A DNA stretch of 64,000 nt, from NCBI GenBank assembly GCA_026929865.2, contig CM049405.1, positions 16,930,001 to 16,994,000 on the forward strand, read 5' to 3'. This DNA comes from Hyperoplus lanceolatus (lineage: Eukaryota > Chordata > Actinopteri > Uranoscopiformes > Ammodytidae). The notes beneath the pieces are model-generated. The model had not been told where the DNA came from, searched no databases, and worked only from the letters and a program-made list of their open reading frames with translations. Of the stretch, positions 54,353-64,000 are shown piece by piece. The stretch's first letter is position 1. Each line of letters starts with the position of its first letter. A program made the translations under genes and the position numbers.

Positions 54353-57010
54353 ATGGATACTGGTATGCATTAATAAGATATGACGTACAGTAGCATGACA
54401 GATGGCCTGAAAATGAGAGCCGCGCTCCAACCTAAGACATACATTTATCAAGCTTGTGGATGATCAAATTATGTGTCAATAAAATACAACAAAGACAGAA
54501 AGATACAAGCCCCTTGGCACTCAGTTAGACTTCACAATGTACATTTAAAGGAAGATGTCAGTGTGTCTGTCTGAGTTTCTCGCCAAGTTCTTCTGATCTT
54601 CTTCCTACTTGGTGGGTGTATTGTTAAATATCCAAGAGAGTGCAATTCCAAGTGTGTGGTTGTTTGGATTAATGGTTCTGTAGGAAACTGAAAAGCCCGT
54701 TCAAGATGCCTGGACTTTGGTGCCAGTCTATCCTTGCTGTTACAGTACTTGTGCTTGGAATGGCTAAACAGAACAATAGTGCACTGCTACCATAACAGCA
54801 CAATGGTTATGCGCACATAGAAATCCAAGCGGTGGCAAGGGCACCTCCTAAACAGGCACTGTCTTGTCTTAAAAACATAAGAAACACTACTGACTCTGAT
54901 AACTTTGTGAATAGAAAGGCCTGAATCAAACTCATTCTCTCTTTCCTTCCTTTTTTCCTAACTCCCTTTTTCTTGAGATTCTATTGGATATCCATTATTT
55001 CTGTTCATTTCTACCTCTATTTGTGCGTTCGTGTGTTTCCTGGAAGAGGTGTCTACACAGAAGTGTAGAGCATCTGTTTCTCATGTCCCGGAAGTCTCAT
55101 GCCTCCCCCCTTCCCTCCCCTCCACTATTCTGGTACATGCTCCAATTAACAGAGGAAAACAAAGGCCACTATTTAGATGATTGCTCTCTGACCAACCACT
55201 CTAGATAAACAGTAGTAGGCATATACTCTGTGTTATGTCAAGACACACTACACTTCTTAACCACTTACATGGCTACTGTCATTTTAATAACGTCACACAT
55301 TGCATGTGTAAAATAAATGCTTAAACCTGACTTTGTTTTCTTTATCACAATTCTAATAGAAGGAATGATGTGTGGCTGATGTTTGTGATTGGTTAACTGG
55401 GAACAGAAGATAAGAGACCAGAGGAACAGAGCCTAGAGTTTTAAAGGCAATTTCCACACAAACAAAACAATCACACACACACACACACACACACACATAC
55501 ATACACATGCTGATGAAAATAAAATGGGATGCAAACTTAAGCAATGAATGTACCCAGTTTTTTATAGTTCAGACACTGTGCCATTTTCTAAATCGAAAGC
55601 ATGTGAAGCGCTGGAAGGCTTTGGTGTTAAAAGGGATCAGAGCATTGTGTGCTGACATGATTAAAATCTGTATGATTTAAATATGTCAGGAAAAAAAATA
55701 ATCAATGACAGTGAGTCCAATTCCTGTGCCTTAAGGGTACACCAAGCTTTCTGTGGACCGATAGAAAAATAATAATCAAAAAAACAAAAGCACCATCTTA
55801 ATTTGTTTTCCATCACTCTCTAGAGAGACCATCTTTGCTGTGTCTTTGGTATCTCATTATACTTTCTAATCAAGACTAAAAAAATATCTTAAAAAAAAGA
55901 AGGAGGACAGACTGTTTGCCCTTCCCCCTTCATGCTGCTGCACTGCAGCCATCGACTGACTGCGACTTATTATGTTACAAATGACCAAGGTATTGGCTGA
56001 CATTTTGATTGTGCAGTGTGAAAAAGCCATGGCCGGAAAAGGGCTTCGGAAAGTGACGCTGCTCTGATCTCTGACATTGCTCAATCTCTCTAATGAAGAT
56101 TTTCCAATGCAATAAAAAAAAAGAAGCCTGGTACCGTATATCCTATTGCTCGGCTGACGATTGTATTAAATAATATTTTCCCCTCTCACTCACTGTGTGT
56201 GTTCAAGCAGCCAGGCGTATGGGTGTTTCACTGTCCAGGCAGTCAGTATCTCCTGTGACTGCAGCATCTTAAATGACACAGAATTAGTGGAGGAGGGGTT
56301 GAAGAAAAATCAATGAGCACAAGGGACGGTGAACAAGCAAATAAGCCAGTTTTAAATAACAAGTGTTGATAAAGGACCTTGTGTTGCCTTAATTACTGTA
56401 TCCAAGTATCCATTTAGCTCAACTTATGTTACAGTGTCCTTTAGGAAAAGCTGCATGAATTGAATTCCACAATATCTCCTAAACGCTTACACATCTTCTT
56501 TAAAAAAAAAAGATGGTGCAGCACACTGTAATTACAAGTGGTTCCTTAAAACAGACATTAGATACAGAAATCTCATTACCATGATTCTAACCTGCTGGAA
56601 AATTATTGAGCATACCCTACAATTAATCACAAAGATATAACTGAATAACAATGGATCTAAAAAGGACTACATCAGCCGATACATTTTTTATACTGTTACA
56701 TTGTTGTTGTGATCACATTACGTTGTTGTAAATATTTGCTGTTGAGATCAATGATGAAATGCAACCCACTGTTCTCGTGCTTAATGATCAGGAGAGAAGG
56801 CAGATGGTATTCCTTGTCCAACTGGAGTCACTTTTATAGGATGAATGGAATTGCTTGCATTACATATGGACTCCTCAGGGACAAGTGCAGTAGATCCATA
56901 CATTTATGTGGAACAGAATGGACTTTGTAGTGTAAATTAATATGCATTTACCTATTGAAAGCTCTTTTTCTTTTCTTACTTGTTCTTCTGCTGGACAAGT
57001 AGGTTTTAGC
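54353..57010. other. intergenic, no gene seen
   Basis: Contains a (CA)n run at 55471-55497. Open frames are short and lack splice or domain signals. Confidence 0.5.
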
Positions 57011-57061
57011 CATGCTGCAATTCAAATTGTGCTTTGGGACAATAAACACTGAACTGAACTG
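57010..57061 (+). repeat. retroelement 3' tail
   Basis: TTGTGCTTTGGGACAATAAA followed by an AACTG-type short repeat is the form of 3' ends of fish LINE/SINE elements. The body upstream is too diverged to delimit. Confidence 0.45.
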
Positions 57062-57539
57062 TTATGCCAACTAAAGCACCATCTAGTCTTTACCCAAAAC
57101 AAAAAAGGGATTCTGTCAGTCAGTTTCACTTTCAGATAGGCTACACCACACTCACTTTCTGCAAAACATATTTTGCCTGCCTCCTTTGGTTATTAGTAAT
57201 TAAACAAACTGTGTGCAAGTAGCCCTATATCCTATAGGCTAGCCTAAAGCATATAGTCTCTTTAATCACTTATTAGGCCTAATTTAAAGGGTTACGCATG
57301 TATAGGCCTAAAGCTAGAGGCAAAACTGTGATCTCACCAGGGGTTTGGGTCGTGGGAATTGAAAGCTCCTGTTTGAGAAGGTGTTGAACCGTTTGTATGG
57401 GCTACAATTGTGTAGTCTAATTGTGTAGTCTAGTAAAGAGTGATGGGCAGTGTTTTTTTTTGTTGCATTGATGGTTGTTGTCCATTTAAATAAAGGCCAT
57501 CAGTGGCACCACCTTAAAGACTATGATGCCTGCCTGCAG

Positions 57540-57880
57540 CCAGTGTTGAAAGTCTGTGTTGTGCACTTGCTCGGCTGCAGTTTTTTTTCCCAGAACAAAA
57601 GTTTGCGTTGTATGGAAGCGTTCAGCTGACGTCACTACACCTCTAGAGTTGCTCGGAGTGAAACGGAGGAGAGACTGTTCAATCCGCGACTACAAACCAG
57701 CACATCCAGTCACACTCTCCCCTCCCGGACTCACTCACTCATTTCTCCATTCATCTCTTTCAACATCCCTCCAGCAACGCAAACAACTGGGAAGTAAATC
57801 ATTACCGTGTTCTTTTCTTTCATCTTCAATTTGTTTTGCATTTTTTAAAGGGATACGCCGATTTTGTCGACCCGTTAAGG
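57540..57880 (+). promoter_or_regulatory. probable promoter and 5' untranslated exon of an unidentified downstream gene
   Basis: A perfect CRE, TGACGTCA, lies at 57627-57634. It is followed by about 250 bases of pyrimidine-rich, CpG-containing sequence ending in CCCGTTAAG and a consensus donor GTGAGT at 57881-57886. CpGs continue into the presumed intron to about 58.4 kb. No conserved start codon is seen in the exon, so it is likely non-coding. Mammalian synteny beyond CD302 gives MARCHF7, which would be on the opposite strand, then BAZ2B, which would be on this strand with long 5' introns; BAZ2B is a guess only. Confidence 0.4.
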
Positions 57881-59500
57881 TGAGTTTAAATATTCAGCTT
57901 TTTTTGCCTTCAGGAGCTCGCTAGGTTGTGCTCACTAACGTACGAACAGTAATGTGTTATTTCTCAAATTGTTGTCGCCCTGGCTAACAGGCTAAAGCTA
58001 ACGCTCATTTGCTTAAAACTGGTAGCATCCTTTCCACCATACACTTGCCCCATTGAAGCGCTATCCGCTCCTTGAGTTCAACACGGCGAAGAAAAGGAAA
58101 GAAAAAGTTCCCGTCAAAGTAGAAACAGCGTTTACGGGTGTTGCTCTTGTAAACTTTGTTCAGAATATAACCGTTGTCATGTTGACATTGTAACTTGGTC
58201 ACGAGAAGAGTGTTGTAGTACAAGAGTTGAGCAAACTAACGTTTGCCATGTCACCTCGGCACGGACACAGGCAGAGCAGTGCTGTGCTTTTCTTGTCATT
58301 ACCTTGCAGCGTGGATCTTGTCTTTGTTGCCAGCTGCTCCACTCTGCGGATCCACCGTCTGTCCAGAAAAAACCTTTAATGGACGGACGGTGGGGTAAAA
58401 AACATGTACGTAATTTAACTTGTCACATATTTCGAGGTTATAGCTCTTGGGAAACAAGAGAATATCACATTAAAAGTAGTGTATGACTGACTGTGTTAAA
58501 AATGCTTATTGTGTTTTTTAAGGTTCGCGTAACAACTTGCCAGTAAAACACATAGATATAGTATAATACAAGTTAATTTGGTAGCTTCTTCCGTTTCGTT
58601 GTTTTATTTGTAATCAGTGTTAAAGCGAGGGGCTGGTCTCGTCTACCCCTCCTCTATCTTCCCCCTTTTTTTGTTTCATCCTCTTAAAGGGGAGCGCAGC
58701 TAATGCTGCAGCTGCGGTCTGAAATTTACCCTTTGAGATTATGACAATACCCTCCATTTTTTCTGCTTTCATATTAACGACAAGGCATTCGCCATCTTGA
58801 GGTATTTAAATGAGCAATGTATATCTTAAACGGCTGTTTTTCTTTGACAAAAGTTATGAAACTTTTGGAGGATGAAAATATGCAGTGATTGATTTCTGTT
58901 TTGCAGTTTAGTTGAAATCTTTTTAATCACACAAATGTAATTTTAATTTTTTTGGTTTTATGGATTTATTTGGTGATTTTAGAACGTGGGCTATTAGTCT
59001 AGATGGAAGAATAGGTCCACGCCCATAGGGTGGCTTTTTTTTGCAACCTGTTTTTTTCTAATCCTTGAAGTGTCTATTTTAAGATTCTGCCAGGTAACAG
59101 GCTGAACTAAGGGGATTTTTTTTTAACAGTTCATTACAAATTTATCAATTTCGAAATTGAAAACAGCAAAATAAAAGAAAGCATAACTTTTGAAGAAAAA
59201 CCATACAGATGCGAATGAACACATTTTTCCATATAATTCTGACTCAAGGAATTCAGTAAACTAGTTATTTTTAACATTCAAGTACATTTTCACTTTTTTT
59301 CTGGACAAAAACAGCAAAAAAACAGCAAAAAATGTTTATATTACACCTATACTTTATTTTTTTAATTAAATAAACTAATAAATGTAGTAAAAATTAAACT
59401 GTGTTGCAGTACCTAACTATTTAACTAACTAACTAACCTAGAATTTAGATAAGAACTACATATTCCTACTCCCTACAGTCCAGGGAATAGGTATATGCAG
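57881..59500 (+). other. presumed intron start or intergenic DNA, no coding exon seen
   Basis: CpG-containing to about 58.4 kb, then AT-rich. No start codon context or splice acceptor with a coding frame could be supported. Confidence 0.4.
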
Positions 59501-59775
59501 TTCCAATTTAGAGTCTTCGGCCTGCCATATAGTCCATCAGATAGGTGCAATATATGAAGGAATTGTGCTTTTGATGATAGAAACATGAGCTTTGGCACAC
59601 TGTTAGAGCATGCCTTAAGGAAGATTTCTGGCTATAGGGCCATCGTCAATTTTTCCTATGGCACCAGTGGCGGCCATTTTTAAAATGGCCGCCGATGGTT
59701 GTTATTTTACATGTAGCGCAGGGTCTAGACCTCCTAGGATCTTGTTTTTGGTGGCTAATCCTACATTTTCAAGGA

Positions 59776-59973
59776 TGAGGAAGACAGTGGCACGCACTAC
59801 TTAAAACATGATGGAAACTACTTTAGTACATATACCTGGCATTCAGAGAACAAAATTATAGCAAAACCATAGAATATTAGCCACAAAGGAAGTACCAGGT
59901 AAGGTAAGTAGCACGCAGTATATTTTACTCACACAAAGTTGTATTTAACACCCCAAATACATTTGCATAAACA
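59776..59973 (+). repeat. left terminal inverted repeat (inner limit)
   Basis: Starts TGAGGAAGACAGTGGCAC and ends CATTTGCATAAACA. It pairs in inverted sense with 63797-64000. It carries a 2-bp insertion (CACGCACTAC versus CACTAC) and a substituted block near 59882-59920 relative to the right copy. Confidence 0.9.
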
Positions 59974-60420
59974 GGAATGGACTTGCCTGATGCAGTTACC
60001 TCTGCTCTCCCATGTGACTGTAGTGACATTTGAGAAACATTTCTGGTGGGTTCAGCGTATGGCGGAGTGGTGGTGCTAGAACTAGAACGTATTGTCCTCA
60101 AGTAGCGTAGTGCATTGAGGGACCATGGCCAAAATATTCAAGGTGGTGGATCCTAATGAGCCCGAAAGATCAGAGTGACTTGCCAATGACCTGGAACAAA
60201 TGTGTTCTGTTTCAGGAAGACACAAATGATATGCCGAAATGTCCATCTAATTTGCATGTGGTACAAACCCCTACTTGACAAACTTTGTAGACCTCTTTGC
60301 CCAAGAGGCCAAGTACCAAACTCTGTCTTATCTCTCTGTACAATAGAGTGAGAGACAAGAAAGCAAAACAATATAACAGACAATATTAACCATGGCATTG
60401 CATTCACTGCACTTGTCTCC

Positions 60421-60758
60421 TAGCCTGGCTCCGCCCGCCTTCATACATCCGCTCAAATTTCATTTTCCCTTCAGTAGTCAGTCTGGGTTTGCGGTATATT
60501 CTTAGGTTTTCTCCGGCCAGATTTCTGCCGGTCCAATCAGCGCACAGAGGGAGTGGCTCGGAAGCCGATGCATAACATAACGTCAAGCCCCAAACGTTAT
60601 TCGATTGGTTGGCAGATCCAGAGTGGCACTGGGCAGATCCAATAGTTTTAAACTTCAACAGACACCCACCTCCAAGTGAGTGAACGTTTGCCAATAGAGC
60701 AGTTCTAGACCGTCTGTACAAATGAAATTAAGAACAATGGTCTGGTAGCACCAGGCTA
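60421..60758. mobile_element. 338-bp nested miniature transposon with 9-bp target duplication
   Basis: The ends TAGCCTGG and CCAGGCTA are inverted copies. The element is flanked by CTTGTCTCC at 60412-60420 and again at 60759-60767. It is GC-richer than its surroundings and has no coding capacity. It interrupts the larger TIR element. A 9-bp duplication fits Mutator-like transposons among known superfamilies, but the terminal sequence does not settle it. Confidence 0.85.
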
Positions 60759-62269
60759 CTTGTCTCCTATATTGAGGTGTGCATGGAGAATCCCCTGTAG
60801 CACCAATGTGCAGGGTAACCAACCTGGTGAATCTGTACAGTACCAGGCTGGAATAACTAGAAATGCATGTGAAGGGGCCTGTCCACTCCTTAAAAATATA
60901 ATACTGAGTTACATCCCAGACATGGATGCTAACAAACAAGGTTGTGATGTGGCCCTCATGTGCAATGAGGATTTTGGTGCTGCATTGGCGAAGGCATGTG
61001 AGCATGATGCTGACAATAAGGCACTTAATCTACCCAGAGCTGCTAACATAATGAGGAAATAAGTGTTGAAGATGAAGCAAGGTTCCTGTGGCTCGAGGAG
61101 TCAGAGCCAGTTTCATTCTCTGCACTAGTTTCCATGGTGTTGTATGGTACAAACATCACAGCCCAAACAGCTCTGTGTTTATGCCTCAACCAGCCCCTCA
61201 CCCTCTCATGTACAACAGTTTGGTACGCCAGAGGGAGATTTCCAACACATGTAAGCCTACCATCAGGCACAGCCAAGACCTGGAGACACCATAGCCCATA
61301 TACCTGAGCATCATGATGCATACGAAGACCCCCAAAAAAGCCCTTGTGGACATCCTTTTTGACCTGGTGCTGTGTGCATTTCATATGATCGGGTGCTTGA
61401 CATCTCCACAGAACTTGTAGATGTGGAGCTTGCCAGCAATCCAAGGTGAATATCATTTAATTGTAATGTCTGTTGTATTTCACATTGAGATGTCAGCACT
61501 AAAGGTAATTTGTGACCTCTTGGAGGGTAGCGGGGGGACAGAAGCACATGTACAAGTTGGAGTTGCTACTGCTGGGACAATAGATCCCTTTCTGAAAGCC
61601 TCCAAAGTGACACATACCTGACATGCTCATCAGGTCACAGCCAGCCTCCTATATCTTCTCCTGCTGAAGAACTACACTGAGTACATCAATGACCTAGAGG
61701 AGAGAAACAATCATACATCCCTAGACAGGTGCACTGAAAGAGATGTGTCATGTCCCCAGTTTCACTTCTGGTCCATCACCCTGCAGCGAAATAGTTGATG
61801 AACTATGTTTGATCAACAAGAGAGGCCAACTTCGTACTCAATATTGATGCCCTGACCAAGATTGTGCCTTAGTTCATTGCTGTGGGACACATCCACACTG
61901 CCAGATGGATACCATTCCACTTGCTTGACATGATGACATGAAAGATACTCATCCCGATGTTCATGGGCAGTTTCTGAAAGGAAACTTTGCTGAGAGAAGA
62001 TGACATGCAGCTTCTCAGCCAAAGCCATTGACTAGGCCCACAAGCAGATATTGCCTCCGTGAAAGGTGCCGTTGGTATTGTGTGCCTGCTGGAGTCTGGC
62101 CCGGAGTTGGCACGTGTGGTTAGAGAGTTTTAGGCCGCCTCCACTAAGAAGAGAAAGGAGACTGACAGCTGGCACCCTGAGCAGACCAAACATGAACTGA
62201 TGCCGTTTGCACGCAATGTTAAATCACTAACTGGTGCCATAACAGACATGGTCAACCAGCCCATCTAAG

Positions 62270-62400
62270 ATTCAAGATTCAAGATTGTTTTATTGTCATA
62301 TGCACAACAATTACAGAGCAGTCGCTGGCATGACATTCTTTAGTCTTGGGCTCCTCCAACATTGCAATAAGAGATTAATAGGAACAACCTACCTCTATTC
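62270..62400. mobile_element. nested retroelement-like insertion
   Basis: The protein-like frame ends at MVNQPI and is followed by repeated GATTCAA units and TTGTTTTATTGTCATATGCA, a phrase typical of fish LINE/SINE 3' ends in inverted orientation. Protein-family similarity resumes after about 62.4 kb. The boundaries are approximate. Confidence 0.4.
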
Positions 62401-63796
62401 AGCCAACCTCAAGTCTGAGAGGAGTCCAGGTCCCAACAGCTCTCATCCCTGAATTGAGTGACTGTTCTGTTCTCTAAGCTGTATATTCTATCCCAGATAT
62501 CAGACGGTAGTCTGGATGAGTTGAAAACCAACATGAAAACGAGGCAACATGAAAACCAGGCATGTCCACCAGCATTGTTGCAAATGGTCAAGTTGAGAAC
62601 TGGCACCAAGTCAGACTTGGTGGGCAGTTGAGAGGACCTGATTCCATCACAAGAGAACAAATCCAACCCCACAGGACAAGTCATCATCCTTGCTGGGGCT
62701 GCTCTCATTAACATGCTGTGACCTGGTGCTGCTAAGAAATGTTTTGATTAGGTACAGAAATTGTTCTCACCATACAGCATGTCTCAGCTGTAGCATGTCA
62801 GCAGAGTGGATGACTTGTGCAATGATTATTTCCCTAAAAGTCTTAAGGCCAGAACTGACCAAAGTGTTGCACTGAACTATTCCCCTTCCTGGCAACTGGT
62901 GTGACAGCCTTCAACACTGAAAAACACCCTACTGCACCTAGGAGATGATGTGAATGAAGGGTATATCTTCCTGGTTGTGAACTCCTTAATTCGCACAGTT
63001 GAGACGGATGTGCCATTACTGGCAGTGACAGCAGCCAAATCCCTTAACATCAATGAGTTCTGTGTTTCCTTTGGAGCTGGGAAAAATGTTCAATAGAAGC
63101 TCATGAGATGATGAGGGCACTAGGTCCAGATCGATGTGTAGCCTGTTCAAAGCATTTACTGGTTGTGACACCTAGGGTGGCAGGGATTAGAAGACAGGGT
63201 GGGATACATGGAGGAGCTTTGATGACATCAAGAGACCCTTCTTTGTCTTGGCTGACTCTATAGACAACTGGATGGAGCCTCTAGAGCGATTTAAGTTATT
63301 GCTGTATGACTGCACTAGCAGCCAGGAATCAGTCTATCAGGCACGCAATCAGCTCTTCAACCAGAAATGTACAACAATTAAGGGACCCCCCAAACAAAAG
63401 CAGCACTGATGCAACACAGAAGGGGGCTGCCTACCAAGCTGGTCAATGCTTGGGACAGATGATGGTTGCAGCCCCTGAACTCCCATCACCAGTTGAATGG
63501 GGGTGGAAGTGGAAGGCCACAGGTGGCTGGGAATGTCACTGGACCACACTACCAGAATCGATCCAGGTCTGTTGTGAACTCCTCTGCAGTGGATGCATAA
63601 AGGGGGTGCAGTGGACAGTGCAATGCCCGCTGCCATGCCCTCTGGCCTGTTTTTTCAGAAATAATTATAAATGTGTTTTTTAGTTATTGGATTGAGATAT
63701 ATGTTCATATAGTATTATTAGCATGTTGTTCATATAACCTCCACATTCCTCATTCTGGTAAAAGTAGGATTAGGTAAATTTTTAATTTTCAATTGA

Positions 63797-64000
63797 TGTT
63801 TATGCAAATGTATTTGGGGTGTTACACAAAACTTTATGTGAGTAAAAGTCTCTGCTTGCAACTTACCTTGCCTGGTACTGGAAAAAAATTAAAATTGTGC
63901 TAATATTCTATGGTTTTGCTATAATTTTGTTCTCTGAATGCCAGGTATATGTACTAAAGTAGTTTCCATCATGTTTTAAGTAGTGCCACTGTCTTCCTCA
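63797..64000 (-). repeat. right terminal inverted repeat (truncated by window edge)
   Basis: Reverse complement of 59776-59973; it begins TGTTTATGCAAATG and continues to the last base of the window. Confidence 0.9.

Larger units (their letters stand above)
60120..63690 (+). pseudogene. remnant of a large mobile-element protein with TGCDT motif and Cys-rich C-terminus
   Basis: Read across all three plus frames, the segment gives ordered fragments of one long protein. They begin with MAKIFKVVDPNEPERSE (60124), then ISYDRVLDISTELVDV (about 61383), HIEMSALKVICDLLEGSGGT (about 61484), HTARWIPFHLLDM (about 61893), ESGPELARVVREF (about 62092), RTVETDVPLLAVTAAKSLN (about 62995), FKAFTGCDT (63146-63172), a block near 63430-63550 (AYQAGQCLGQMMVAAPELPS) and a cysteine-rich end. 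I recognise this order from an uncharacterised protein family repeated in fish and cnidarian genomes, but cannot name it. Stops and frameshifts throughout mean it is dead. The TGCDT block recalls PIN/XPG-like nuclease active-site motifs; this is speculative. Confidence 0.65.
59776..64000. mobile_element. large decayed TIR transposon, cut by the window edge
   Basis: The last 200 bases of the window are the reverse complement of 59776-59973, with near identity over the outer 125 bases and scattered differences inside. This defines inverted repeats of at least 200 bases around about 3.8 kb of interior. The interior carries the remains of one long plus-strand protein, a nested 338-bp element and a further retro-type insertion. 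The element continues past 64000 and probably starts left of 59776, so its true termini and target duplication are not visible. Confidence 0.85.

Noticed and set aside
60404..60721. 105-residue minus-strand frame as a gene
   Set aside because: It lies almost wholly inside the nested 338-bp transposon and has no splice or domain support.

Overview
The window is nuclear DNA of a ray-finned (teleost) fish. It is AT-rich and intron-rich with GT-AG splicing, carries many dinucleotide microsatellites, and contains several small DNA transposons with terminal inverted repeats plus the 3' tails of fish-type LINEs. Exon translations identify three vertebrate genes that lie together on human chromosome 2q24. 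The species cannot be named from the sequence.

Layout. 1-12.5 kb: no gene seen; one palindromic miniature transposon at 1.1-1.4 kb, a TCC microsatellite, and AT-rich DNA. 12.5-17.9 kb, minus strand: tank, the TRAF-family-member-associated NF-kB activator, rebuilt as seven coding exons (329 residues) plus a 5' untranslated exon. Its upstream sequence has a perfect palindromic kB site, a second kB-like site and a CCAAT box. 18-27.8 kb: intergenic, head-to-head spacer. 28.1-45.0 kb, plus strand: rbms1, a two-RRM single-strand nucleic-acid-binding protein, rebuilt as 13 coding exons (391 residues) with a 2.5 kb 3' UTR. 46.6-47.2 kb: a 567-bp foldback element with an exact 8-bp target duplication, ending just upstream of the next promoter. 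47.4-51.8 kb, plus strand: cd302, a single-CTLD type I membrane lectin-like receptor, six coding exons (240 residues). 51.8-57.5 kb: intergenic, with a LINE 3' fragment, a TTAA-flanked miniature element and a second LINE/SINE tail. 57.5-57.9 kb: a probable promoter with a CRE and a 5' untranslated exon of a plus-strand gene that continues beyond the window. 59.7-64.0 kb: a large decayed mobile element with ~200-bp terminal inverted repeats. It holds the wreck of a long protein and at least two nested insertions, and runs off the right edge.

The order tank-rbms1-cd302, with tank divergent from the other two, matches the human order TANK, RBMS1, ..., CD302. ITGB6, PLA2R1 and LY75, which separate RBMS1 from CD302 in mammals, are absent from the 2.5 kb between them here. 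The three genes do not form a pathway: TANK acts in TRAF/TBK1/NF-kB signalling, RBMS1 in RNA/ssDNA binding, and CD302 in phagocyte endocytosis and adhesion. Most of the novelty is in the mobile DNA: the TIR element at the right end, and the foldback and palindromic elements lying next to or inside immune-related genes.
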